Of a stretch of 64,000 nucleotides of DNA, positions 44,655 to 55,417 are shown in pieces. The stretch is taken from contig BDDD01001379.1 of assembly GCA_001972305.1 (NCBI GenBank), positions 166,211 to 230,210 on the forward strand, written 5' to 3'. The position numbers were made by a program, and so were the translations under genes. Positions within the stretch are counted from its first letter, which is position 1; the number at the start of each line of letters is the position of its first letter. The DNA comes from Cephalotus follicularis (taxonomy: Eukaryota > Streptophyta > Magnoliopsida > Oxalidales > Cephalotaceae). Under the pieces are notes generated by a model. The model saw only the letters and a list, made by a program, of their open reading frames with translations, searched no databases and was not told the DNA's origin.

Positions 44655-44666
44655 GCTCTGATACCA
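44655..44666 (-). other. Primer-binding site of I (initiator Met-tRNA)
   Basis: GCTCTGATACCA on the plus strand, four bases from the 5' LTR. Confidence 0.92.
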
Positions 44667-45854
44667 CTGCTGTCACACCCCGCTTGCATTAACAACATAA
44701 AACATGGCAATTTAACAAATATCCAGCTTACACAGAGAGCGATAAAACTTAAAACTTTGATTAAACATCAAACTTCGTGGAAGCATTTAACTATAAACTG
44801 AAAACCAACAGAACCATGCGTCCCATACCACATGATTCCCAAAACATCCACAGTAAAGCATTGTTAAAAAGCCCACAAACGGAGCGTGATCCAAAAGTTG
44901 TACATCAACAACAGTAAAACATTAGTACAAAACCGAAGTACAACATGTTTTAACACACTGCTTTACAACACACTTTGAACATAAAAACTCCGTCACTTCA
45001 CTTTCTAATACAACCATGCCCGACGATATCCAAAACGCAGCATCAATCTGCAACAGTAGGGGGTTAGCCTTTGTCCTCACTCGGCCAAAGTCATAAAAGC
45101 AACTTAAGATCAAAACAAAACCAAAGTATGAAAGCAACATGATGCAGTACATACTATATCTCGATGCATATACATATATAGATATACATATGCCAAACCA
45201 TGATGTCACAATAATCACGGTATCACAATATCACAGTCCCAATTTCATGGTTCACAATCACGTCCCAAAAGGACTACACAAATCTCGATGGGTACGAAGA
45301 GCGTCGCCAACTCCTGGCCCCAACGTCGTACATCCCGTCATTGGCCCTGACTCCGGACGGCACGAAGCAGGTCATGATGCAGTGAGTCACCCAGCCAACT
45401 CCTGGCCCCTGAGTCAACCCGACCACTAGTCATCGCTGACATCTCCGCCATGCAACTAGTACGGTCACAATAACAATCATAAACAGCAATCACAGTCAAG
45501 CTCAATCACAATCACAGTCATCTCGATGCTCAAAACAGTTTTCCAAGTAATTTATAAAACAATACTTGAAAACAAACTCATTTTCACGATGTCACAGTTC
45601 TCGGTTCACAATATCACAAAGCTCAATTCACGGTGTTTTGGAAGTCATTTTCACGGTTCAAAAATATATATTTTCTCAAAACATACATTTTCGTGTAAAG
45701 TAGTGATCTATATAAATAACCAATGCACTTCCAGAAAGATGGTATAACAATTCACAATCAGTAATCACAATGTTTAAAATAGTTCATAAAGCTTCACCAA
45801 GCAAATTATCACAATACACGATGCATAGACACGTTCACAAGGCAAAACAGGCCC

Positions 45855-46085
45855 TAACAGTCGGCTGTCTCTCACTGACAGTCGGTTGTTCCCCTTAAAA
45901 CAGCCGGCTGCCCAACACTAGGCAGTCGGCTATCACCCTTGACAGTCGGCTGCCGACCTACAACAGTTGACTACACAGGCCTCCGCAGGCACCTCCCAGA
46001 AACACACATGCGCAGTCGACTGGCCTCCCAAGCACAGTCGGCTGGACCCATTAAACAGTCGGCTGCCCAACATGGGCAGTCCGTT
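45855..46085. repeat. CAGTCGGCTG palindrome cluster, I 5' LTR downstream side
   Basis: CAGTCGGCTGTC, CAGCCGGCTGCC, CAGTCGGCTATC, CAGTTGACTAC, CAGTCGACTGG, CAGTCGGCTGG and others. Some differ from the 3' LTR copies, and one or two units present there (around 38960-38985) are missing here. Confidence 0.86.
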
Positions 46086-46619
46086 GGATTCTGTAGAAAA
46101 TGCAGAAAACATCAGCTACACAAGGCCACAACACACACCAAACCCCTCCCAACACAGGAAAAGGATACCACAACACATTCCAGGCTCAAAACACAACATA
46201 AATATGCATTGCATTTTATGAAAAACATTAACAGTTGAACTTAAGTACAAAAATGACTTTCCCCCTACCTTAGAACTCCAAGTTAGGAGCTGCAATTCAC
46301 CTCTTTAAGTCCAAATCCGAGGCTTTTGCATTCCCCAACTCGTCCAGCAACTCCAACAGATCCGGTTCTTCCCATTGTCCAAGCTTCCAAGTCCACGGTT
46401 CAACACAAAACTCCTTGGATCAACAACACACACACTTTTCTCTCTTTTCTTCACTGTTTCAAACACTCTTTGAACCCTCTGAAGAAGATGAAGATTGAAG
46501 GAGAAACTTGTGTCTTTTATGGAGAAAACCCGGCCCCCTCTCTTCTACTGCCCATATAAAAGCCAAACTCACCCACTTTTGTCACACCAGGCCTGACAAC
46601 ACGTGTGCTGTCTGGCGCC

Positions 46620-46755
46620 TGGCAGTCGACTGCCTCAACTTGGCAGTCGGCTGTCTCTGCCGACACACACCCAGTCGACTGTTTCCTCACAGCAGCTGGC
46701 TAGTTCCTTCACCAAGGGAGCCCAGTCGGCTGCCTCCATGTGGTAGTCAGCTGCC
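46620..46755. repeat. CAGTCGACTG palindrome cluster, I 5' LTR upstream side
   Basis: GGCAGTCGACTGCC (perfect palindrome), GGCAGTCGGCTGTC, CAGTCGACTGTTTCC, CAGCTGGCTAG, CAGTCGGCTGCC. Confidence 0.86.
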
Positions 46756-47149
46756 CCCTGTTTCAAAATACACCAACACACTTTTCTTGCAACTTTTCAA
46801 CACACAAAAGAGGAAAAACACGATTCTCGTTAACTCAAGGTGTAAATTACATTTAAAATGCAACATTCCACTTAAACGAAAACCCCGGGCGTTACACCCT
46901 TTTTGGGGAAACACTTAAAACATTTCTGTAAAACACTTGAACAATAGTATTTATGTGAAATACTTTGTACAATACCAATAAATGGTGCATATAGCACTCA
47001 GTTGTTGAAATCCTTGAAATCACTTTAGACAATAGTATTTGAGAATACTTGATAGATATAATCATCTATAACAATAACAGTATGCACTTCAAGGTTCAAC
47101 AATATCAAATAGTACATTAAATAATCACTTATTCATAAAAGTACAGATT

Positions 47150-47570
47150 GGCGTCGACGTGTATCAATGGGGTCAACGTGTATCAATGGCGTTAATGTAT
47201 ATAACAGTCCTCATGGCATCGACGTGTAACCTAGGCGTCAACGTGCATGACAACATCCTTAAGCATCAGCGTGTATACCATGCTTATTACACTAAACCGT
47301 CCTTTAAGCGTCAACGTGTATCTTAGACGTCGACGTGTATCATGTAAGTCTTATGCATAACACCCTCCCTTTAGCGTTGATGCGTTAGGTAGGAACCTTA
47401 CGCGTCAACTTGTACTCATGGCGTCAACGTCTTCTCAGACAGTGACTCCAGGCGTCAACGTTATCATTCATGGAGTCAATGAGAATCAAACACGAACAGG
47501 TGAAACATCGATCATTCCACTAAGGCGTTAACGTGTAACAACTAGGTGTTAACGTGAATACTAGGTTCAT
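47150..47570. repeat. GCGTCAACGTG/GCGTCGACGTG cluster in H (downstream side)
   Basis: More than fifteen sites, such as GGCGTCGACGTGTATC, GGGTCAACGTGTATC, GGCATCGACGTGTAAC, GGCGTCAACGTGCATG, AGACGTCGACGTGTATC and GGCGTTAACGTGTAAC. This family has drifted to GTCAAC in many copies, so the palindrome is often imperfect. Confidence 0.86.
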
Positions 47571-47957
47571 GCATTATTTTCAGCAACAATCCCACAGATC
47601 ATACATCTAACCCAAGCAAACATGAATCCAACCATCAAATATCATCATACAATCACTCATGAACTATCTTACACAATATGTATGTATTCATAAACATGTC
47701 AAAGTTCCTACCTTTGATTCCAAGTTAGGAATCGAAGGTTCACCTCTTTAAGCTTTAATTCAATCCTCAGCTCCTCCAAGCTTCAAGATCCAGTCCAATC
47801 ACTCCAAGACGGTCACTTTAGCTCTTGTTCCCCAAGCTTTTCTCCCGGTTCAACAATGGCGGGATAACATCACTCTTTCACACTTCTTCCTCTCTGTCAT
47901 TCACTCACGGTATGGGGGTTGTGGAGAAGATGGGAGGGAGTTTTAATGGCTTCCTCA

Positions 47958-47960
<3 letters not shown>

Positions 47961-47997
<37 letters not shown>
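47961..47997. repeat. (CT)n microsatellite
   Basis: About 17 uninterrupted CT units in the H LTR. Confidence 0.93.
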
Positions 47998-47998
<1 letters not shown>

Positions 47999-48149
47999 GT
48001 CCATGGCCAGTATGGCAGGTCGATGTGACCTCCATCAGTCACTTCTCCCTTCCTTTCGGCATGTGCAGAGCATGGGGAAGTGGGAAGTGTCACCTCCTTT
48101 TGTCCTTCATGCATCTTCTGCAGTTGTTTTAACTGACCCTGCCGATAGT

Positions 48150-48345
48150 TTTGGCGTCAACGCTAGCCGTCGATGTGTTGACTTCATTCCTTGGCGTTAA
48201 AGGGCTCTTCGCATCACGTTAATGCCAAACCCCTTTTATTCACCATCGATGGACGCCAACGTCCACGTTTGGCGTCAACGCCTTAAGGAAAGGAGCCTTA
48301 AGCGCATTTTAGTATTCCTTGGCGTCGACGTCATTTCATGGTGTT
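48150..48345. repeat. GGCGTCAACGCC cluster in H (upstream side)
   Basis: GGCGTCAACGCTAG, CCGTCGATGTG, GGCGTTAAAGG, GGACGCCAACGTCC, GGCGTCAACGCC, GGCGTCGACGTC and GGTGTTGACGCGC. They lie on the other side of the promoter-like block from the larger cluster. Confidence 0.83.
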
Positions 48346-48564
48346 GACGCGCAAGTGCCCTGATTCCTTTATATTTCAACACTTAGACTCATTCTTCCTT
48401 CCAACAATCTCAACAATAGCCAATGAAAAGGACAATAAGCCAATAAATCTCATATCAATGTATAATTTTACTCATGAGTTATACAATATACATCAAAATG
48501 AAATTGGGGTCCTTGTATTACCCCCTCCTTACAAGAAAATCCGTCCCCGAATTTAGCTTTACAT

Positions 48565-49661
48565 TCAAAACAAGTGAGACAATGTCTCAACCATCTCAGC
48601 TTCACGTTCCCATGTAGCTTCCTCAGCACCGTGAAACTGCCACAATACCTTCACTATCGGAATAGTCTTGTTTCTTAGTACTTTCTCCTTCCTGTCCAGA
48701 ATCTGTATCGGCCATTCTTCATACGACAGATTGTCACTGATAAAACCAGGGTCATAGCTCAATATGTGAGAAGGATCAGGCACGTATTTCCGTAGCATGG
48801 AAACATGGAATACGTTGTGTACATTCGACATGTTGGGCGACAGTGCTATCTGGTATGCGACTTCCCCAACTCTGTCCAGTATCTCGTACGGTCCAACATA
48901 CCGTGGAGCTATTTTCCCTTTCATGCCAAACCGGTATATACCTTTCGAAGGCGAGATCCTTAAAAATACATGATCTCCCTTCTCAAACTCCAATTTCCTC
49001 ATCCTTCTGTCAGCGTAGCTCTTCTGCCGATCTTGTCCAACAATCAATCTCTTCTTGATAATTTCAACCTTGTCAGTAGTCTCTTGTACAATATCAAGCC
49101 CCAACACTTGCCTTTCCCCCCATTTCATCCCAGCATATTGGCGATCTACATTTCCTTCCATAAGGCTTCGTAAGGAGTCATCCCAATGCTAGAATGAATG
49201 CTGTTGTTGTAAGAGAATTCAATGAGTGAAATGTGATCCTCCCAACTCCCAACAAAATCAATAACAGAAGCACGGAGCATATCCTCAAGAGTCTGAATAG
49301 TGCGCTTCGACTGTCCATCAGTCTGGGGGTGAAATGCAGTACTGAAACTCAGAGTTGTTCCCATTGCTTCTTGAAACTTCATCCAAAACCTGGAAGTAAA
49401 CCTTGCATCACGGTCACACACAATACTGACCGGCACACCATGCAACTTCACTATCTCCCGTATATATAATCGAGTCAGCTTCTAGATGGAATATGTCATG
49501 TTCATCGGAAGAAAGTGAGCAGACTTGGTGAGTCTGTCCACGACAACCCACACTGCTTCGTGTCTATTCTGTGACCTTGGTAGACCCAACACAAAGTCCA
49601 TGGTCACATGCTCCCATTTCCACTCAACCACTGGTAAAGACTGTAATAATCCGGCAGGCTT
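48565..49661 (-). pseudogene. Element H integrase and chromodomain
   Basis: Two overlapping open pieces. 49146-49451 has [21 protein letters not shown] and [15 protein letters not shown], where the catalytic Glu position of relatives (QSERTI) reads Lys. 48565-49161 has [40 protein letters not shown] and a chromodomain-like NKTIPIVKVLWQFHGAEEATWEREAEMVETLSHLF. The shift lies near 49155. Stops also break the part up to 49661 (TMDFVLGLPRSQNRHEAVW). A Glu-to-Lys change would inactivate the enzyme by itself. Confidence 0.87.
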
Positions 49662-50809
49662 CTAATGCTCAGCCTTTACCCTCTGACAAGTCAGACACCT
49701 TGCCACATACTCGGCAATGTCTCGTTTAATTCCACTCCATAAGTAGGTCCTCTTCATGTCATACCATATCTTAGAACTCCCTGGATGAACACTGTAATGT
49801 GATATATGAGCTTGCTGAAGTAACTCGTTCCTTATGCCCTCGTCATCTGTAATACATACTCTCCCTCGGAACCTCAATATGCCATCTGAATGTACGGAGA
49901 ATTTAGAATATGAATCTAGGTTCTCTCGAACATTCCACAATTCAGTGTTGCTGTACTGGGCAGTCAGAATATGATCTAGAAGTTCCGGTTGTGCTCTAAG
50001 ATTATCCACAATCACTCCCTTGGAAACTATGAATGGATTCCATCGCTGAAAATCTTCCAATAGCTTCCACTGCGAAACCATCGCACCAGCAATCATTGCT
50101 TTGCGACTCAATGCATCAGCCACTACATTCACCTTCCCTGGGTGGTATTGAATATTGCAGTTGTAGTCATTAAAGAACTCCACTCACCTTCTCTGTCTCA
50201 TGTTCAGCACCTTCTGAGAAAACAAATACTTCAAGCTCTTATGGTCAGTAAATATCTCAAATTATGCACCATAGAGATAGTGTCTCCATTTCTGCAAAGC
50301 AAACACTATAACAGCCAATTCAAGATCATGTACAGGATAGTTCTCCTTGTACGGCTTTAACTTCCTCGATGCGTATGCAATCACTCGACCACGTTGCATA
50401 AGGACACATCCCAATCCTTTCCTAGAAGCGTCACTGTAAACGGTAAGATCATCACTACCCTCAGGTAATGCCAACACAAGAGCCGATATCAACCGACTCT
50501 TTAGTTCTTTGAAACTTGCATCACAAGCATCATCCCATACAAAACTCAACTTCTTTTGGGTTAACCGAGTCGACGGACTCGCAATCTTCGAGAATCCCTC
50601 GATAAATCTCCGATAATAGCCAGCCAACCCCAAGAAGCTACAAACATCGGTAAAATTCTTTGGTTGTGGCCACTCCATAATGCTCTCAATCGTTGAAGGA
50701 TCCACTGACAGTCCTTCACTCCATAAAATATGGTCCAGAAAAGTCACATGATTGAGCCAGAATTCACACTTACTGAATTTGGCAAATAACCGTTACTTCC
50801 TTAGCATCT
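49662..50809 (-). pseudogene. Element H RT connection, RNase H and integrase zinc finger
   Basis: 50262-50747 has [49 protein letters not shown] and [23 protein letters not shown]. After a short break 49662-50183 continues with [28 protein letters not shown] and the zinc finger HISHYSVHPGSSKIWYDM ... [13 protein letters not shown]. Confidence 0.88.
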
Positions 50810-51313
50810 TCAACACAATATATGGAGATGCTGCAGATGCTCATCCTCACTCTTAGAATTTACCAGAATGTCATCTAGAAAGATAACGACAGACTGATCA
50901 AGATAACGCTGGAACACTCTGTTCATCAAACACATGAATGTTGCAGGAGCATTCATCAAACCAAAAGGAAATATCAGGAACTCATAATGCCCATACCTGG
51001 TTTGAAAAGTAGTCTTCTCAATATCACTTATACGGATCCTTAACTGATGATAACCCATTCTCAAATCAAGTTTAGAATATACAGACGAGCCTTGCAGTTG
51101 GTTGAACAATTCCTCAATATGTGGCAAAAGATACTTGTTCTTTACTGTTACCTGATTCAACAATCTGTAATAGATGCACAGCCTCATTGATCCATCCTTC
51201 TTTTTCATAAATAGCACCAGTTCTCCCCACGGTGATACACTCGGTCTAATAAACCTTTTGTCAAGGTAATCCTGTAACTGTGTCTTCAACTCCTTTAATT
51301 CAGTGGGAGCCAT
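50810..51313 (-). pseudogene. Element H reverse transcriptase core
   Basis: [61 protein letters not shown], and catalytic [14 protein letters not shown] with both aspartates. CIDYR has become CIYYR, removing another RT aspartate. Frameshifts bound it on both sides. Confidence 0.87.
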
Positions 51314-51790
51314 TCTGTATGGAGCTTTGGGTATAGGACCAATTTCCTGGCATCAACTCAATACTGAACTCCATATCTCTCTCCGTTGGTAAAGAAACAA
51401 GATCATCTGGAAACACATCAGGAAAATCACAGGCAGCAGGTATCTGTTCCAAACTAGGCGTACCTTTAGTATGATCAATCATATATGCCAAATAGCCTTC
51501 ACATCCCTTCTCGAGATATTTCTGTGCTCGAGCGTAAGAAATAATCTGAGCAGAAACATTCTTCTCTCCTATAAATTTGCACTCAGTCCCATCAGGCAGA
51601 TAAAAGGTTGCCATCTTATTGTAGCAATCAACACTAGCTCTGTGAGCATATAGCCACTCCATTCCCAAGATAACATCAAAATCTTGGATCGGCAACACCA
51701 TTAGATCAGCGAATAACTAAACCCCAGATATCGCGATCTCACAGTCATTTAGAACAGTACCAGACAACAGGGAGCCTCTAGTCGGAGTAG
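51300..51790 (-). pseudogene. Element H protease C-terminal half and linker
   Basis: [23 protein letters not shown], then [26 protein letters not shown] and [29 protein letters not shown]. The final ~15 codons are out of frame with the RT, which begins [17 protein letters not shown] in the overlapping frame. Confidence 0.83.
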
Positions 51791-52285
51791 TCACCTCCAA
51801 CACAAACAAGAAGTAACACAATACATGTTACATAGAAAATATGATGCAATGAACGAATGCGTAGCACCAGGGTCTATCAACATACATGCCGGTAAAATAG
51901 ATATGAGGATGGCACCTCCCATCACAGAAGTAGACTCTGATACATCTTTCTTAGATAAAGTGTAAACTCTAACTTTCATCATCGCCTTCCCAGTATCTCT
52001 CCGTGGTTGATTAGCCGCGCCACTACCACTTGCTCCAGTGCTTGCTTGCTGAGCTCTCACTACCGGACAGTTCTTCAGTTGATGCTCTGATGAGCCACAT
52101 TTCAAACACCTTCCTAGCTTTTTCCAACATCCACTCTCATTGTGGCTCATGAGACCACAAAAACTACAACCCTCTGCACTCTGTTGGCCTCTTCGGTTAG
52201 GAGTTTGGGAATGTGAAGTATTTCTCTGAGAGCTTCCTTTTCCCATATTCCTAGATCTGGACGATCATGCAGGATTGTTGCTTCC
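51791..52285 (-). pseudogene. Element H nucleocapsid and protease active site
   Basis: The open part is 51791-52246. Knuckles are CSFCGLMSHNESGC and CLKCGSSEHQLKNC, followed by QPRRDTGKAMMKVRVYTLSKKDVSEST and protease MLIDPGATHSFIASYF (Asp-Pro-Gly as in E). Confidence 0.86.
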
Positions 52286-53138
52286 CTACCAATTTGATGC
52301 AGCAGGTCTTGACTGAGAACCACAAGACCTTTCCATTCTTCTCTCATTTGCATCTGCTTCCATAATTCTAGCCCTCTCGGTAACATCCACAAAAGAAGTC
52401 AGCTGTAGTGCAACCAGCTTAGATCTGATGTTCGGTCTCAGACCTTTCAAGAACCTTCTGATCTTTCTGGATTCACCCTCCACCAGATAGGGCGTGTGTC
52501 TGGCCAGCTATATGAATCTGGTCTGATATTGAGCTACTGCCATATCTCTCTGACGTAACTCTAGCAACTCTGTCTCTCTCCTGTCACGCTCCATCTGTCG
52601 AACATAAGCATTCTTGAACTCAGACTGAAATCTATCCCAAGTTTTGCCAAGATTCAGAGATTTCCAATTTGCTTCAATCATCTCCCACCAATGGGTAGCT
52701 TCTCCCCATAAGCGGTACACTGCAAAATTCAGTTTTTGTGCATCAGAACACTCTAGAGCAGCAAAGATTTTCTCCATGTCTGTCATCCACTGCTCTGCCA
52801 CAGTAGCATCTATTTCATCCTTGAACATCGGAGGATTTTGTCTCATAAATCTCTTTAGATCCCTTCCAAATCAATCAGCTTGATAAACTTCAGGAGCTCA
52901 CTGATAGGCTTGGTCAGCCTCATACATTTGCCGTAATTGTTCCATATTCGCCGCATTGGCTTGAATCTGCTACTGGAAAAGATCAGCCATGCGATCAACA
53001 GTATTCTGCTCATTATGTACTTGTGGAACATTTCCTGCCACATCTCCTTACGAAACATTTCCTTCGTCATTCACTGGCGGAACATTTATTTCTTCTTCGA
53101 CTCTTGGCCTTCTGCACCTTCCTCTCCGCAGATCCATA
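52286..53138 (-). pseudogene. Element H gag
   Basis: The ATG at 53138 gives MDLRRGRCRRPRVEEE. The N-terminal ~95 codons contain several stops. 52508-52846 is open: MRQNPPMFKDEIDATVAEQWMTDMEKIFAALECSD ... [18 protein letters not shown]. 52286-52483 continues with [39 protein letters not shown]. Confidence 0.87.
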
Positions 53139-53227
53139 ATGTCTCCTATAAGGAATGATAACAATCATCAGGAAACAATTCATTAATTGCCAAGGAACTT
53201 GTCCCAGCGATAGATTATTTAAAATAA

Positions 53228-53239
53228 GCTCTGATACCA
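53228..53239 (-). other. Primer-binding site of H (initiator Met-tRNA)
   Basis: GCTCTGATACCA on the plus strand, four bases before the 5' LTR at 53244. Confidence 0.92.
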
Positions 53240-53243
53240 TACT

Positions 53244-53436
53244 TGTCACACCCCATTTTCACTTAACACAAGTGGTTAAACAGTTTAATCCATTATTAAT
53301 CCAAAATATACAGAAATTTAAACCTTGCGGAAGCATTCAATATACTGGATCAAATAAGTTGTTTGCATGCAGCCCATACTACATGCATACCAAGTACAAT
53401 ACAAGTTATATAATAAATATCGGAATGTAAATATAA
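53244..53436 (-). repeat. 5' LTR of H, visible fragment
   Basis: It matches 36761-36953 closely (TGTCACACCCCATTTTCACTTAACACAAGTGG ...). It is interrupted after AAATATAA by J. Confidence 0.9.
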
Positions 53437-53704
53437 TGTCACACCCCGTTTTCACTTAACACATGGTTATCAAATTAATCCAGTATTATCAAAATAACAC
53501 AAAATTAAAACTTTGCAGAAGCATTCAATATACTAGATTAGTTAAGGGAATTCGCATGCATCCCATACTACAGGCGTACCAAGAACAATATAAGTTATAT
53601 ATTACATATCTGAAATGTAAATATAACATAACAGAGTGTGATTACTACAATACAAGTTAAACAACCTTAAATAACCCAAAAAGCCTCCAAACAGCTTCAG
53701 CAGC

Positions 53705-53725
53705 AGCCTTTGTCCTCACTCGGCT
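53705..53725 (-). other. Conserved LTR hairpin in J, short stem
   Basis: AGCC, 13 bases (sense GAGTGAGGACAAA), GGCT; the outer two stem pairs are lost. Confidence 0.5.
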
Positions 53726-54619
53726 CAGTAGTAATGATGTATGAAAATGAATATATGTATGTAATCATGCATGACAATTTGTATCGTTTAAAACAGTAAT
53801 ATATATATAATTCAATATATATAAGCAAGCATGCCAAGTGGCTACAATCACGCAAGCATCAAGAATACCGCACAATGGTACAATCAATCACTACACTGGG
53901 TGGGTGTCATCTAGTGCTACCTCCTAGCCCAACCGATGCACCACCTGATTACCAGCACACACTCCGGTGATGATAGACTAGGTAAACACTACTGCTGGCA
54001 CTTGGCGGGCAGTTAGCACTCACGATCTGCATTGCAGATAATTTGGGTGATAGCTCTAGCCATAAACTCCTGGCCCATAGGCTCACCGTCGTAGTCAATG
54101 ACACACTACGATCACTAAACCATCAACACCACTTCAATCTCACTGAATTACATGTATAATGTACTATAACAATATGTACTCTTTGGTAGAGAAAATGATA
54201 ACACTTTAATTCACTTGAAAACACTATTTTGCCCAAAGGCGTAAAACACTTTCACTTATTCTCTTATAGATAAATCACTTTAACACTTGCACTTGGAAAA
54301 CACTTTAAAAGTATTTTCAATCACCTAACACTTAAAACATATTATGGAAAACACTTGAAATATAGTATTTCAGAAAATACTTGAATACTGATAATAAATT
54401 TTCAATTGATAATATTGCAATAAACACTCACTTCATTTCTAGAACAACGCAACAATAGTAAGAACAGTTCAATAAGCATGAACCAAACACTCAAACAATA
54501 GTATGGATCAATAGTAGCTTTTTAAAGCTGTTAATCCCTAAAAACTGACTACACACAGCAATTGTGGAAATCCTCCCTATTACAAGCCAGTGTAATCAGG
54601 ACAAGAATTTGCGAAACAG

Positions 54620-54790
54620 TGCCTTAAGCGTCGACTGTTTCGACGAAAGTGTTGCCAGTTCTTTACTAAGCGTTGATAGTTAACCGATAAGTGTCAACAG
54701 TTGGCAAGCCCTAAGCGTCGAACAAACTAGCCTAAGCGTCGACATTTAGGCCTTAAGCGTCGGCGGTTCTATTCTAAGCGTTGGCACTTT
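54620..54790. repeat. GTCGAC palindrome cluster in J
   Basis: AAGCGTCGACTGTTT, AAGCGTTGATAGTT, AAGTGTCAACAGTT, AAGCGTCGAAC, AAGCGTCGACATTTAGG, AAGCGTCGGCGGTT and AAGCGTTGGCACTTT. Confidence 0.84.
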
Positions 54791-55417
54791 ATGTCGAACA
54801 GGCAATTTCCATGAAACAGAGCATGCAATTCAATCAACCAATCACTTCAATTCGACATTCAAACATAGATATAATCAACATAGCATGGTATGCATGATAT
54901 ATCTTCAAAGTCATGTCAAAATCCCTGCCTCAATCACTTATCCCAGAATCAATTGGTTTGATTCTTCTCTTTATAGTCCAAAGCCTTCACTTCCACTTCA
55001 ATCCTCAATTTCCAGCAACCAGTCTATGGTTTGGATGTTAACAGCAGGTGCATGCATGTATTAGTACATGTATATAACTTGTATAACTATAAACCAGTAG
55101 TAGATTTTGAGTTAGAAGCTTACCCAATCCAGCATATGCCTCAAGTTCAAATTTTGAATTCCAATCTTTCAACATGAAATTCCTATGTGTTTCACACAAT
55201 CTCTCTGTTGAATGTTTTCTAACACCTCACTCAGCAAACAACGTAGATGATATATGATTCCGAAATCCAGTGACTCATCGCCTCCATTAACTCAATCCAT
55301 TAACCTTTTCTCTTGTCTCTCTCTCATGTTATTCCTTCTTTGTTTCCTTCAATTCTACTGAATTGCAGGTGTTGGAGACCATGAAAGACATTATTCCTGC
55401 CTTCAGCAGCTGGTAAG

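Larger units (their letters stand above)
37666..46896 (-). mobile_element. Element I: complete but mutated gypsy chromovirus of the A family
   Basis: The LTRs are 37666-39905 and 44671-46896 (2240 and 2226 bases). The duplication CCCTT is at 37661-37665 and 46897-46901. Primer site 44655-44666; gag-pol 44559 down to 39951. I count seven differences in the first ~220 aligned LTR bases, so it is a fairly recent insertion. One frameshift and about six stops interrupt the polyprotein. Confidence 0.95.
44671..46896 (-). repeat. 5' LTR of I
   Basis: Nearly identical in layout to the 3' LTR, with palindromes at 45855-46085 and 46620-46755, the promoter-like block between them and the conserved hairpin at 45064-45088. 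Confidence 0.94.
46902..48517 (-). repeat. 3' LTR of H, piece 2
   Basis: It continues H after I. It carries two palindrome clusters, the CT microsatellite, the shared CCTAACTTGGA-type block near 47705-47750 and a sense-strand TATA-like AATATAAAGG near 48366-48376. I place the LTR end at GGGGTCCTTGTA, assuming two transitions from the usual TTACA; this boundary is uncertain by a few bases. Confidence 0.78.
53437..55417 (-). mobile_element. Element J: LTR related to H and E, broken by K
   Basis: It starts TGTCACACCCCGTTTTCACTTAACACATGG within the H 5' LTR. The candidate duplication is TATAA (53432-53436), with its partner outside the window. It has the LTR order seen in E: weak hairpin at 53705-53725, CATGCCAAGTGGC near 53830, palindromes at 54620-54790, then GCAGGTGTTGGAGACC ... 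CAGCAGCTGGTAAG, where K entered. Only LTR sequence is visible, so its internal domain, if any, is unseen. Confidence 0.8.

Noticed and set aside
47825-48200. ORFs rich in Ser-Leu repeats
   Set aside because: They are translations of the CT microsatellite inside the H LTR.
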